Origin: Tricholoma matsutake
Taxonomy: Eukaryota > Basidiomycota > Agaricomycetes > Agaricales > Tricholomataceae
Assembly (NCBI GenBank): GCA_026075535.2
Contig: AP026538.1
Span: 7,626,001 to 7,690,000 of the forward strand
Direction of reading: 5' to 3'
DNA length: 64,000 nucleotides
The position numbers were made by a program, and so were the translations under genes. The notes beneath the pieces were generated by a model, which saw only the letters and a list, made by a program, of their open reading frames with translations, ran no database searches and was not told the origin of the DNA. Shown piece by piece: positions 1 to 12,200 of the stretch; position 1 is the first letter of the stretch; each line of letters starts with the position of its first letter.

Positions 1-2106
1 ACAGCTCTTATCATGTCCACTTTCTCAAGAGCCACGATGGACATGCACCCCCCCAACCATTAACATCAGATGATGTTGTTGAGACACCTACCCCAGATGG
101 ACCCACCTTCACCATTTTGCCCACAAGCAATGACAATGTTGATGAATTTTTTCATCCATTGAATACCACTGAACCAAACAGCGACGTTGGGGAGGAACAA
201 GATTTACCCACTCCAAATCCCATTCCACATTGCTCATCCCATGTACCTATTCCCACAGAGCGACACCTGAATGGTGGACCAACCAACACTAGGACTGCGA
301 CAGCTGTCCAGGAATCTCAAACCAGCGCTACCCAGATCAGGGAGGCGCGCTGTGAGCGCAGAGCCGCTACTGTTGCCACCCGATCAAAGAATCCATTGAT
401 CATGATCATGATGTCATTGATGAGCTATGTCAATCATTCAACGATCTTCATTTGGGTGATCAGGTGCATCAACTCCAGGCCCTAATTTCAGAAATGATGG
501 ATTTTGATCCGGAATCGCTCCAGTTTGAGGATGAACCCAAAACTTGGGAGGAGGCAAAGACTTCGGGGGATGCAGAGTGGTGGTGGATACGATATCTGGA
601 TGAATTGAAATCTCTGAAGGATATGGGGGTTTATAAACTCATCCCCAGGGGTGACATACCTCAAGGTAAATGGATTCGTAAGGGCCGACCAGTTTTCCAT
701 ATCAAGTGTGATGAAAATGGCCATGCAGTGAGATGGAAAGTCTGACTTGTCTTTTGGGGTTTTGAACAAATTTATGGTAGGGACTATACTAAGATGACCT
801 CACCTACTGTGCGCATGGAATCTTGGCAAATCTTGCTTCACATAGCCGCATCTCTGGGTTGGGATGCCCAACAGATCAACGTCAAAACTGCTTTCCTTTA
901 TGGGGTCCTCCCTGATGATGAAGTCCAGTACATGCAACAGCCTGAAGGGTTCAAAGAACCAGGTCATGAAGACTGGGTATGGCAGCTTCAGCGAGGATTA
1001 TATGGCATGAAGCAGAGTGGCCAGATATGGAATCAAACCCTCAATGCCCAAAGATCGCCTGGGGTTTTATGCGCCTCACCTGTGAGTCCTGCATTTATTA
1101 CAGGAAGTCAGCCATGGGCATTGTTATTGCTGCAGTACATGTTGATGACTACCTATCTATTGCTGACACCAAGGATGAAAATGAGTGTTTCAAGAACCAA
1201 ATGCACAAAGTGTGGACAATCTCAGAGCTGGGCACAGCCCACTTTATTGTTGGTATCGCAGTTACCTGGGATCGACATCTATGCATGGTTGCACTTTCAC
1301 AAACTGCCCTCATTGATAAAATCGTCAACCAGTTTGGCCAATGGGATGCTACCCCAGTATCTGCTCCACTTGAACCTGGTCTTAAATTACATTGTGCAAA
1401 TCGACATGACATGTCTGCAGATAGCTTATCACACCTCAAGAGACTACCTTATTGCTCCCTTGTCAGCTGTCTTCTTTACCTGGCCATTTCCACACACCCT
1501 GATATTGCATATGCTGTACAACAACTATCTCAATACCTCGATAGTTATTCCTTTGAACACTGGAGTGCGGCAACACGGTTGATTCGATACTTGAAGGGGA
1601 CTCGGGATCTCAGACTATACCTAGGTGGGGAAAACCCTATTTCCCTCCATGCATTCAGTGACTCTGATTGGGCCAATTGCCTTGATACACATCAAAGCAT
1701 TGGAGGGTATCTTTGTAACCTTGGTTCTGGAGCTCTCTCTTGGACTGCCAGGAAACAGAAAGTTGTTGCAACATCCTCCTGTGAAGTGGAGTATGTAGCC
1801 ACATTTGAGGCCATGAAGGAATGTATCTGGATATGCATGTTGCTCAGTGCCATAGGTTACCCACAATCCTCCCCGACGATGATCCTTTGTGATAATACAG
1901 CTACCAAAACCCTGTCTGAAGACCCTTTGCTCCACTCAAGGGTTAAACATGTCGATATCAAGTATCATTTTCTTCACAAACAAGTCCAATCTGGCACTTT
2001 ACAGCTCAAATATATCAATACCAAGGATAACATTGTGGATTTATTCACCAAAGCACTAGACATAAAACAATTCATGCATTTGCACTCATTCTTAGGCCTA
2101 CACTAG
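1..2106 (+). pseudogene. copia pol remnant (RT and RNase H), C1
   Basis: Reads as the C-terminal half of a copia polyprotein: variable linker after integrase (about 1-450), reverse transcriptase (about 480-1400; motif KTAFLYG near 885-903 and the VDDYL active-site box near 1141-1155) and RNase H (SDSDWAN near 1660, CEVEYVA near 1780, KHVDIKYHF near 1945), ending with TAG at 2104-2106. Broken by TGA at 743-745 where relatives have Arg, by a frameshift near 1040-1060, and by Asp to Asn in the first RT catalytic position (INVKTAF instead of the usual IDVKTAF). Non-functional. What is seen are the motifs and lesions; the assignment to copia rests on the order RT then RNase H with typical copia wording. 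Confidence 0.9.
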
Positions 2107-2147
2107 TGTGATTCCATGCAAGGAGGAGTGATCATGGTGAGGAGGAG

Positions 2148-2566
2148 TGTTGAGATTCACACCGTGATCATGCAACTGATGCATTTGATGCGTGTTCTAT
2201 TCTTGGAGTATCCCTTTGATGTGCAAGACAAACATGGTATGTGATCAGCTGAGATCAGCTTCTGTGATGCATGTGCTATTATTAGCACTTTCCTTTGATG
2301 CATTCACACAAATGCATCAAAGATACCTTTTCTCTCGTCTCCTCCTTTATTAGACTGAACATATATATATACAGGTAGATAGATACATGATCACCTCAGT
2401 CACTTATACAAGGACTGAGGTGAGTGTTGCCTACATGCTATTTGTAGAATGATACTTACTGTACCTTAGTTTATCCTCATATATTCTAGGTACAGTCTTG
2501 TGTATTATTAGTCACTTATACAAGGACTGAGTTTATCCTCGTATATTCTAGGATTGATTTTCTACA
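2148..2566 (+). repeat. 3' LTR of copia C1
   Basis: Begins TGTTGAGATT straight after the polypurine tract and ends TTTCTACA. It holds a TATATATATA run (near 2360) and an internal duplication of a block starting CACTTATACAAGGACTGAG (near 2400 and 2513), as also found in the 5' LTR of C3. The ends TGTTG...CTACA match both C3 LTRs. Confidence 0.85.
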
Positions 2567-3128
2567 AGTCCGTAACCTTCTTTTTAGGCTGCTGAAAAAA
2601 GAAGGATATAAATACCTGAATGCTTGTTGAGTCCAGAATAGTGTAAAATTTCAGTAACACATACTTTAGCCAAGAGATTAATAATGTGTGGAAAACAGTG
2701 TCCACAAGTTGCCATCCCCCAAAAGGATGAGATAAGCACTGGAAGATATCTGGCCAATACATCATTGTTTCCTGCTTTTTTTTACTGGCATTTTTATTAT
2801 AGATAGCTACTATGGGGACACAGCAATGATGAGGCCCACAACACCCCCATTTATGTCAACTCCAGCCACCCTGGGATTGATGGCTACAGCAGCCACATAG
2901 GGACAAATGCACTTGGGTGCATTGCCCCTGAGCACAATACTATGTTTTTCTTTCTTTCTTCCTCATTTTCTAGACTGATTTTGTTCCAACGCTAACAAAA
3001 CCAAGATGTGTACACATAGGTAAGCTACACTGTATTGAATGATATGGGTTCACTGGACACTGTCAAACACTCTATATATATATACCTACTATAGTAACCA
3101 ATGAATGCACTATTGGATAGCTTCCTGG
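2567..3128. other. non-coding host or old repeat sequence
   Basis: No convincing gene. From about 3040 the sequence matches the reverse complement of 49448-49530 and also, more weakly, 5405-5470 (shared words such as CAAACACTCTATATATAT and AATGCACT). This is the left half of the repeat into which the hAT-like element at 3137 inserted. Short C-T-rich and poly-T runs occur near 2770 and 2950. Confidence 0.5.
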
Positions 3129-3136
3129 ACAGTACA

Positions 3137-5253
3137 CAGTACTTTACACTCCCCCCCCCCCAGTCCAAGCGGACTCTGCTTGGACACACTCAGACACTCG
3201 GACTGTCCGAGGACTTCACTTGGACTCTGCTTGGACTCTGCTCGGACACTTGGACTGTCCTAGGACTGTCCGAGTAAAGTCTGAGGACTGCACTCAGACT
3301 TTGCTTGGACAACATCAATTGTGCATTTATTTACACCTTTTAAAGTACTGACCAAGTAAAGTCCAAGTTCCAGTCTTAGAGAAAGTCTTAGAGAAAGTCT
3401 TATAAGTCTCACAAAATGATGTGTGCACAGCAGGAATTGAACCAACAGCCTTCTGGACTAGCAATCACATGACAACAAAACATGCACACTCTACCACTTA
3501 AGCCAAGTAGTCATTTAAAGTTACATACATTATATCTATTTATTACTGAAATCTAATTTGTTATATATCATGAATAGATTATTAAATTGACCCCCTCGCA
3601 TCTGTGCAAGGGGTAATTAATATGGGTAATTAATATGTATAATACTAAGCCCTCCCCTCGCAAGCTTGAGGGGAGGGGGCTGTAACTATCAATTATAAAA
3701 ATAAATTAAAAATACCCACCACGAGCAGTTGCTCATGGTGGCATTCATCTCTCCCCAGGTTGTCCCCTGGCCGTCTTGCTCTCCTGTCCCCATTCTTCTC
3801 CCCCCCAAACCACCCCATGAGCAGATGCTCATAGGCATGGGGCGGGTGTCATCGTGGGTGTCCCCACTCTCATCGTCATCTCCCTTCCCTCTTGTCTCCC
3901 TTCCCTCTTGTCTCTTCCCCCTCACCTTCCACCCTGCGAGCAGGGGCTTGCAGCAGTGGTGGTGGTGGTGTCATCATCATCGTCATCACCAGTAGTAGTT
4001 TGTACCTATAAAAAGTTAGTTAGGATCAAAAAATGAAATGAGAAAAGAAAAAAAAACTTACCTAGGACCCAAGAGACGTTGACGTCTCTTGGGTCTCCCC
4101 TAATTGTTGTTGTTCCACCCGTCATCCACCCTACAAGCAGTAGCTCATAGGGCTGGAGCAGGTGCTGTTGTCGTTCCCTGCCATCATTGTCATTCCACCC
4201 ACCATCCACCCCATGAGCAGTTGCTCATGAGGCTGGAGGCGCATGGTGTGTCCTGCATGGTGGGCATGAGTAGCTGTTCTTGTCATTTTGAAGTTGCACC
4301 CATTCCCACCCCGTGAGCAGCTGCTTGCGGCAGTGGTTCTGAGTGCTCATTGTCGTCATTGTCAGCAGTACTAGATAATACCTAAAAAAGTTTGTTAGTA
4401 ACAAAAACAAGAAGAAAAAACTTACCAATGGCCCAAGAGATGTCAAACGATGTCTCTTGGGCCTTTTCTTCATTTGCTTTGCCTTCCTTTCATTGTTTCC
4501 TGCTCGTCCCCTTGTCATTCCATCTCCCAGTCCCAGTCGTCTCCAGTCGCCTCGTTGTGTTGTCATTCCATTTGGCCAAGTCAGCATCGCCATTGTCTTG
4601 CCATTTTGCAGTTGTACCTGTTCCCACCCTGCAAGCAGTTGCTTGCGGTGGTGGTTCTGGGTCCTAGGGTGGTGGCTGTGTCAGCTGTTGTCATGGTTTT
4701 GAGGCTGCAGCATTGTTATAACATAGATAAAACCTATCATTAAGGAAATTTCAGTTAGTTAAACAAAACAACAAAAATCATGTAAAAAAAGACTTACAAG
4801 TGAGCCCAAATGACAATGCTGTTGTTTGGGCTCATTCCCATTGTTGGTTATTGGGGTAGGAGGTAAGGAGGAGGCGGCGCTGTTGCCAGCATTGTTGATG
4901 ATGTGGCTGTGTTGATTTGTCATCACAGCCGGGGCGGTACATAGAGAGATATAACTACTTATCTGTAATGATGCTTTAGTCTAACTGTTATATTGCTGAC
5001 TTAATTGTACTTTATCATGTGACTATGAGGGTTCAATCCCTGCAGTAGCCACTGATTTTTCAGTCAATTATATAAGCAACTCAGACTCTGCTCAGATGCT
5101 CGGACAGTCCGAGGACTCAGCTTGGACTGGACATTTAGTTTGGCAGGACTTTCAGCCAAAGAAGTCTGAGCAAAGTCCTCAGACAGTACTCGGACAGTCC
5201 GAGTGTCCAAGCGGACTCCACTCGGATTGGGGGGGGGGAGTGTAAAGACCTCG
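3137..5253. mobile_element. hAT-like non-autonomous element with long subterminal inverted repeats
   Basis: Flanked by a perfect 8-bp direct repeat ACAGTACA (3129-3136 and 5254-5261). Ends are imperfect inverted repeats, CAGTACTTTACACTCCCC on the left against CGAGGTCTTTACACTCCC read inward from the right, followed on both sides by C/G homopolymers and clusters of CGGACAGTCCGAG-type palindromes (3165-3290 and 5090-5215). The same flanks joined without the element occur inverted at 49.4 kb (empty site). The 8-bp duplication fits hAT; no transposase is present, so the superfamily is an inference. Confidence 0.75.
3700..4840 (-). repeat. three exon-intron-like modules with hairpins inside the hAT-like element
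   Basis: On the minus strand three diverged units repeat. Each has a hairpin of a CCCAAGAGA-type arm (4066-4095 with 14-bp arms; 4430-4463 with 11-bp arms; 4801-4834 with 10-bp arms), then a GTAAGT-type donor, a T-rich 40-70 base stretch and a TAG or TTAG acceptor followed by GTAC, GTAT or GTTT. Between them lie copies of the word GAGCAGTTGCTC and relatives (near 3723, 3820, 4212, 4315, 4633). The pattern looks like tandemly amplified exon plus intron blocks. No protein family is recognised. Confidence 0.5.
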
Positions 5254-5261
5254 ACAGTACA

Positions 5262-5913
5262 GTACATTACAATACAGTAGATAATTGAGCATGTAAGTTG
5301 TATAGACATAGTAACCTATGAATTGGCAACACATGCATTGGCATTAAGCAGCTGGGATTAAGGCAGGGCATTGGCATCAGGCACACATACATTGTGTCAA
5401 GTGAGACAGGTTTGGTGGACACTATCAAACACTCTATGTATATATGTCTATAGTAACAAATGAGTGCACTGTTACAATGCTTCTGTACATATACTAGACA
5501 TTTAAGAATGTAATATCAGTGACCCATGAAATAGCATCAGACACATGTGTCGGACATGGGCATGGGCATGGGCCTTAGGCAGGGCAACAGCATGGCAAGT
5601 TACAAAGTGCCTCAGCATTGGCAAACAAGACAGAAATTGGTACTAGCAATATTTATTGCTTAGATCCTTACAAGAAGTTCAAGCACAGTATATATGTACA
5701 TGAAATAAATCTGCATCATTCATTGTCAGTAGTGTCCATCATATCATCAGTAGGCAGTGGCATGGGTAACCTGCAGGTACTTTTGACTGTACCCATACCT
5801 GTACCCACAACACACAGGTCACAAGTCATGGGTTAGATGGGTATGGGTTGACCCGCTGTCTCTGCCATGTCATCAGCATCCTGCATCTAAGAAGACCTGC
5901 AATTGCAGGCTCC
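5262..5913. other. right half of the old target repeat, non-coding
   Basis: Continues the repeat interrupted at 3136. It aligns with the reverse complement of about 49150-49440, with shared words such as ATTACAATACAGTAG and ACATACATTGTGTCAAG. It holds a second, diverged copy of the CAAACACTCTAT block near 5425. Near 5760-5870 there is a run of TACCCATACCTGTACCC-like words that recurs near 13690. No gene seen. Confidence 0.5.
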
Positions 5914-6039
5914 TTCAAGTACAGGAGCTGATTATGACAATGACATGGTGTCATCATCATCGTCGTCATTGGGGCTGGGGTAGGGATACACCCCATGAAC
6001 AATTACTTTTCTATTTACATGTTGTATTTACAGGTTTCA

Positions 6040-6707
6040 TGTTAAGTGCTGAGCTGGAGGAAGGAAGTCATCGGATTTCTGGTTGTACCTGGATGATAGG
6101 AGTTGCAGAGGGTGGATTGAGTAAGGCAGGGAACCCTATGGAAATCCTGGGCAGGGTTTACTTGATGTGTCATACCAAGTGGGGGAACAGAAAGGACTTG
6201 ACTTCAACTTATAAGAAGTTGCACCCTTCTCCTCGTCAAGTGTCCTAATTTCAAGACAAGGGTAAGGAGGATGTTTAGAGGTCCAGAGATTTTCTGGAGA
6301 GGATGAGCAAAAGTTTGAGATAGACTTAAGAGAGTAATGGAGTTTAATTGGGATAGAATTAAGTGGGAGACTTGGTTGATCTACAAACTCCTGATACAAG
6401 ATGAAAGTAGCTAGCTTAAATACTAAAGGCTGGAGGCGATAGGGGTTTCTGAGGCTGTGATAATTACAAACCAGCTTTGCCCGAGGATCAGAAATCCAAA
6501 GAACGTCCCTCTATCCACAGCAATCAGTCAGTCAACATTTATCCTTTCAATCCAAGATAAATAACCTGAAACCATTTCATCAAATTGGAAATGAGGGAAT
6601 TTCACCTCTAGGCATTGCTGCTGATAGCAGGTGGGCTGTGATGCAAGGCAGCCAGGAAGGGGGGCAGAAAACGATCAGAAATCTGGTCGAGAGAATCGGT
6701 CTTGACA
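6040..6707. repeat. solo LTR of an unidentified retrotransposon in the left foldback arm
   Basis: Interrupts the left arm where the intact right arm is continuous (right-arm complement CAGGTTTTGGCACTC). The insert starts TGTTAAG and ends CTTGACA, the TG...CA inverted ends of an LTR, and is 668 bp. Five-base flanks are TTTCA (6035-6039) and TTTTG (6708-6712), which are the two alternative CpG decay products of TTTCG. No internal retrotransposon sequence is present, hence solo LTR. No relative elsewhere in the window. Confidence 0.65.
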
Positions 6708-6847
6708 TTTTGGCACTCATTTGAGTGCCGCAAACCATTTATTTACTTAGAAACTATGTAATTGGGCAGTTCTAACTCATATCTAACTTATATTAATTAT
6801 GGGGGAAGCAACACCCCCAAAGGGAGGGGAGGTGTGGAAGCAACATA

Positions 6848-6972
6848 CTATATACAAGTTGATGTTTACTACTATTTGGTTCCAGTAAATGAACATAAAT
6901 GTGACATATGACACATCACATTCATGTTTGTTTACTGGAACCATATAGTAATAAACATCAACTTGTATATAG
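6848..6972. mobile_element. palindromic MITE with TA target duplication
   Basis: 125 bp, almost a full palindrome: starts CTATATACAAGTTGATG and ends with its complement CATCAACTTGTATATAG, with further pairing inward (GGTTCCAGTAAA and TTTACTGGAACC). Flanked by TA at 6846-6847 and 6973-6974. It sits exactly at the TA that also borders the Tc1/mariner element. Non-coding. Confidence 0.8.
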
Positions 6973-7086
6973 TACAGTAGGGGACAACCAAAGCCCCCTA
7001 GTTTGCTAGCAGGGCGAGAAAATGTTTTGGCCTAAAACTGACCTCAAATTCAAACTTGCAGCCCTCAGTAATGCCTAAAAAAGGCC

Positions 7087-9200
7087 TCAGCTTAATTTTC
7101 CCATGGGTTTTGAGGGGCAGCCAAAATTTTGGACAAAATTTATACTATATATGGGTGCACCTAATTTATTGCTTGGTGCCTCCAGTGCCTTCATTGCACT
7201 CTCTGAGACTCCTCTGTGATTCCTCTGCTTGCGTACAGCCCATGCTGCAGCCTCACCTGTCAAACCTTTTCTGTAAGTGTCAATAAATCTCCATGACCAG
7301 TTAATAAATCTCCAAATGACTTCTGCAGGGCACACATCCAAAACCTCTAGTGCGCATGTCTTAGCCTCTGCAAAGTTGTTTTTAGGGTGCTCCCAGTATT
7401 GGTACTTGCACCATCCCCAGTACTTAGAGTAGTTGTTAGATCAGTAGGCAATAAACAGATTGTTGCTTACCATTTCAATGGGATTCAGCTCGCAGTGAAA
7501 CTTTGGCAAGAAAGGGCACTGATGGCTGGTACCCTTGATAAATGCCTCCAGCATTGATTCCTGATTCATAAAATCTTCCTGCTGAGAGAGAAGCCAGGCC
7601 ATGCAACAATTTTGGCTCTCAAATGGGCACACTGGTGCACACTTTGCCTTCAAGCATGAGACATTGAACCTGCATTCTTCAAGAATGGCCTGCAAGCCTT
7701 TCTGCTGCCCAGATGATGTTGTCATCTTCTGTGGCTGTCCCTAGAAGCACAGGTCAGGATTTGATTGAGGAATTGTGGTATCACATTGCTGGTGTTGCTT
7801 TCTGTCATCAGATTTATTCATTTTGAAAGCCTTGAGTGCATTGGGTGGTAACGAAGCATGGGTAGAGGACTGGTCAAAAATGAACAGGACTTCACAGTCA
7901 GGATGAGCAGACTTGAAGATCTCGATGGCATATTTTATCTGATCCATAAGTTGTTTGGTGTCCCACCAAGGATCTCTGTTCGTGCTTGGATAAATTACTT
8001 CTTGGGTGTCCTGGATGATTTTTCCACTCTCATCCAAGAGCACAAGTTGCCCATCTTCTTCATTAACAAAATCTGACACATGGATTAACCTGCCTCAGCC
8101 TTTTTTCCAAAGAGGCTGCTTGCCCTCTCGCAACCAAAGGCTTCACACCTCATCATTTGCATGAAAACAGCACTTGTCATAGTACTGAATTATAACTCAA
8201 CACTGTCCTTTGTGAATCTCTGGCATGATTTTCTTTAATTCTGGTCCCTTGTGTCTTGCCATAAGAGCTTCAAACTGATTGATTGCTGGCAAGAAAACCT
8301 TATTTTGATATTCCACAACATCATCGCGTTCATGGCCATCCATATAAACTCCTTTCTGCACAACAGTTTGATGCCACCCAAGCTTGATCAACCAGCGATG
8401 AGCAGTGCACTCACTGATTCCCTTCACAAGATTGATATTCAATTCAGGAAATATTGTTCCATTGAGTGCATATCAAAGTCGGTGGGGTGTGACATCCCCT
8501 GTTTTCTGTGAGGTGAGCCAGTCTCATGTTTGTGTCTTGACTTGCTTGTCATAAAGCCATGATCTTGAATTTCCAGACCCACCACACTTCTCGATCAGAA
8601 GCGCTTCAAAAATCTGGTAATGTCTTGCGAGCACGCAAACTCTTCAGGCAAACCAATTGCCCTCCCCCTCATGCCATTGTTGTGCAATCTCAAGACTTGC
8701 CTGAGTTTGGGAAATGCCTTTGAGGCACAGAGTAGCAAAATTTGAGATGTTGAGGAGCTGGTTTAGTTGGGACAAGGATAACGTCTTGCTATTTTTTTTG
8801 AGGTGATCTTTGATCTGCTTTCACAGATCAGTCCAGTCCTGAATGTGACTCTTCAGACCTTGCACACTCTCATTGAGCTCAGCTTCCCAATCCTCAAGCT
8901 CTTCGTTGTTGATATCATCTGCCAAAGATTCAAGGTCACTTTTTTCAGGCTCAGCATCCATCTTGTTGACATCTTCAAGCCTCAAAGCAGCCTGAGTTTT
9001 GTCATCTGTCGACAGATCTGAGAGCACAGATGCTGATCTTGTTCTCAACAGCCCAGCTATCTGAGCATCAGGTGATTTTTTTTTCTTTTCCCATTTATTC
9101 TCCTTTGTGGCAAACCATATGTAAGAGACTAAATATGTACTGTGCTGTAGTCCAATAATAGTTGTATCTTTCAAATTTCTCATCATCTGAAGGGAGTCAC
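7087..9200 (-). pseudogene. Tc1/mariner-like DDE transposase, C-terminal three quarters
   Basis: Reading from 9200 down: acidic linker (8820-9190, ends SHIQDWTDL), a helix-turn-helix-like region (8197-8442, HRWLIKLGWHQTVVQKGVYM), and the catalytic core with CCFHANDE near 8150, DQSSTHASL near 7855 and ELNPIEM near 7490, followed by INWSWRF near 7300. The DQSSTHA and ELNPIE boxes are the second and third catalytic positions of this fungal DDE family. Several in-frame TGA codons (for example after HANDEV and after WKKG) and Trp for Arg replacements fit CpG decay; there are also frameshifts. Inactive. The N-terminal part lies at 12340-13009, beyond the LINE. Confidence 0.85.
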
Positions 9201-9209
9201 TTGGTGGGA

Positions 9210-12200
9210 CTCGGGCACCATTTCATGCTGTAATAAGTGGTGCTGTGGCCATGTATAATATAATTGTGTTGTCTGTTGATCATCAACACTTTTCTCATTC
9301 TCCTCTTCTATTCCTCCTCTAATGTTGGTATCTCCCCAAAGGTGCTATGCCATCTCCCTGTTTCTGCAATGTATAAGAATAGTGCGCATAGTGTTTTCAG
9401 CATGGTGAGCAGTTTTGTAATGTCAATGCTTCTCCCTCCCGTATTGTTGCATAAGGTTTGTCTGGCTGCATTGTGTACTGGGCAGTGCAGTAAAAAGTGT
9501 TGTATGGTCTCCTCAGCCTGTTGACAAGCTGGGCAAATTGGTGAGTCTGCTTTTCCAATATGGTGAAGGTGCTTAGCTAATGGTACATGTCCCATTCTCA
9601 GCTGTGAGAGGATACTGGTGAGCTTTCTTGGCAGCAGTGTGATGAGCTTGAGGTACTTGTTGGAAGGGGTCGTGGGGTCTGTTTTCTTCATTCTGTTGTA
9701 TTGCTGTGACATTGTCCATGCTCTCTGTGCTCTCTCCTTGAGTTTCTCCCCATAAGCTTGTATCATCGCAGACTTGCTGTATGGCAGTTTCTTTCTGAGT
9801 AACTTTGGTAGTTTGTCTGCAGGACTGCTGCCATCCATAATCGCTTTCTTCACCTCCTCATCCACCTTCTCCTTCCCTTCTACCCATTTGTGTCCTGGGA
9901 CCCATTTGATTTTTATCCTTATACCTGCATGTTTCTTCCGTAGTGCTGTGATGCTTTTGTGGAAGGTGTCAATGATGTAATGACCTGCAGAGGGTTTCAT
10001 TAGTGTGGTTGCTCTAATGGAAGCTCAATTGTCAATGTAAATATTAGCTGATCGTATTCCCCACTCATTAGTTATCAGTTTCATGCCTAGTAAGGCTCTG
10101 ACCCCTTCCCCTTCATATACTGTGTGTTGGCATTGTGATCCAAGCTGGTGTCATAGAGTTGCCTTGAGTCTCCCCCTCCTGTATAGGGCTGTGGTGGCTC
10201 CTATGTGATTCTCCATCCTGGACCCATCTGTGAAGACCTTTACATCTGGGTTGTCATTTGATATCAATTCTATTGCCTTGTCTGGGTCTGTTATGATTTT
10301 GGTCATTATGCTGGGTGTCCATCGTGTATCCAATCTGATCATTTTGATGGTCTCAATCTTCTCTGGTTTTATACTGTACCTGTGCATAAGGTCATGTAGC
10401 GGGGTGGGGTGTTGCTTCACTAGTTTGTTCACTGCATTTCTGACCAGTTTGTGGAGCAGGTGTGAGGCAGGTAGTGTCGCCAGGCATAGCACTGCCTGGT
10501 GTCTGTGCCTGTCTACCAACATGTGGAATGGTAGTAGATTCACCATAACCTCCAATGCATCCATGGCCATGGTCTTCATGGCACCTGTTATCATGACTGC
10601 TGCTTGGCATTGTATTGAGGCTAGTTTGGTGAGTATTACCTGTTTCATTCCGGCTTCATCCTCTCTTTTGCCTACATTCTGTTTTGGGGTGAGGAAGATG
10701 TCAGCGGCATATAGCATTTGGGGAACAGCAATGGATATATATGATTGTCAGAAGTACTTAGTGTGTATGCCCTTTGACGCATGGGCTATTATGCTGAATT
10801 GTATTAACCAGTCCTGTCCTCTTGTGAGTGCTGTGGTGTATTGTCCTTTCCAGCTCAGCTTGTTGTCAAACATGACCCCTAGGAATCTCATGGACTCCTT
10901 TGACAGAATGCATTGGTTGCCTAAGATCAGCGCACTTTGAGGGGTTGGGATCTCCTTCTTGGGGTTAACCGGGTGCAGGGTCAGTTTCTTTGTGATGTCC
11001 AGAAGTTGGAATTTTTTGATTCCAAATTCACAGTTGTAGATTTTGGCCCACTCGAAGATACCATTTGAGTGATTCATAATGCCTCTTAGCTTTTCATGGG
11101 TTTCTTTGAAGTCTGTGCCAGTGACTACAATCACCATGTCATCAACATAAAGTAACATGTTCTTGATATCTGGGATCTTCAGTAGGTCAGCATTGTAGAA
11201 AAGATAGCAGATTCCTGAGAAAGGATCCCCCTGGTCTAAGCCATTTAGGACAATGAATATTTCCATTTGGAAGTTGTCGAAGGATATTGTGGTCTGTCTG
11301 TTGCCGAGTCTTCTTTTCATCCATTCAATATACTCCTTGGGTATTCCACATCTCCACATGTTGTGAAATAATCACTTGATGTCTATGCTGGGGAAAGCAC
11401 CTTTAACATCCAAGAAGAGAGTAGAGGCAACTTGACCTTTTCTCCAGGTGTCTTTCACTGTCTTCATGAGCATATGTAGGGAGTCCGTTGTAGTTCATCC
11501 AGGTCTGGCACCAAAATGGTTTGTGGGTAGCAGGTTGTGTCTTTCACACATGGTGACAATGTCTTCCATTTGGCAGATGTTGAGTAGCCTGGCCATCCCA
11601 TTGGAGAGTACGATGGGTCACCAAGCTGAAGGTGATGCATAGTCCGGTTTCCCTGGTTTTTGAGGATTACTGTTTCTGTGAGTAACCATTCCTGTGGGTA
11701 ATAAATCAGAGTGTTAGTCACTCAGAAGAGTGGGGCAAGGTGTGGAACAAGATCTTCTCTAGCATGTATCAGTACTGAGTTTGGGATTGTTCCCCTTCTG
11801 CTTGCTTTGAATGGCTTCATCTTCTGTATTGCCCTGTGGATTTGTTCATCAGTGATGTTCTGGAATTTCCATTGTGGCAGTGGGTACCAGTAATCGTTGG
11901 GAGGTGCAGTCAGTGTTGGGTTTTCTGGGGGGAAAAAGGTCTCAAAGAAAAGCTGTCCTTTGGCAGTGTTGTCTGCTGCTTCCCTGGTGACCCTTTTTGT
12001 TGTGGGGTCCCTCACCTGTAGTGTCAGGATCCTCATCTTACCAGCATCTGAAGGTGGTGAGGTAACAAGCTTGCTTGCCTGCCAATATGTTTGTTTTGTC
12101 TAGCCCTTCTAACCACTCTATCCAGTGTTCTGCCTTCACCTGCCATATCTTTTCTGCATATTGGTTATGCTGTTGGCGATGTTCATTGTGGATAGGGTGG

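Larger units (their letters stand above)
1..2566 (+). mobile_element. Ty1/copia retrotransposon C1, left part outside the window
   Basis: The 3' end of a Ty1/copia element: polyprotein remnant (linker, RT, RNase H), a polypurine tract (GGTGAGGAGGAG, 2136-2147) and a 3' LTR. Its protein and non-coding tail closely match C3 at 40.1-48.8 kb, including the short segment between stop codon and LTR, so C1 and C3 belong to one family. The 5' LTR, gag, protease and integrase lie left of base 1, so no target duplication can be checked. Confidence 0.9.

Noticed and set aside
3729..4743. Several plus-strand open frames of 60-97 codons rich in Pro, Ser, Cys and His.
   Set aside because: They lie over repeated modules and C/T-rich repeats, have no family resemblance, and the minus-strand exon-intron pattern explains the repeats better.
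6136..6399. Minus-strand 87-codon frame as a gene.
   Set aside because: It lies wholly inside the 668-bp solo LTR and has no recognisable domain.
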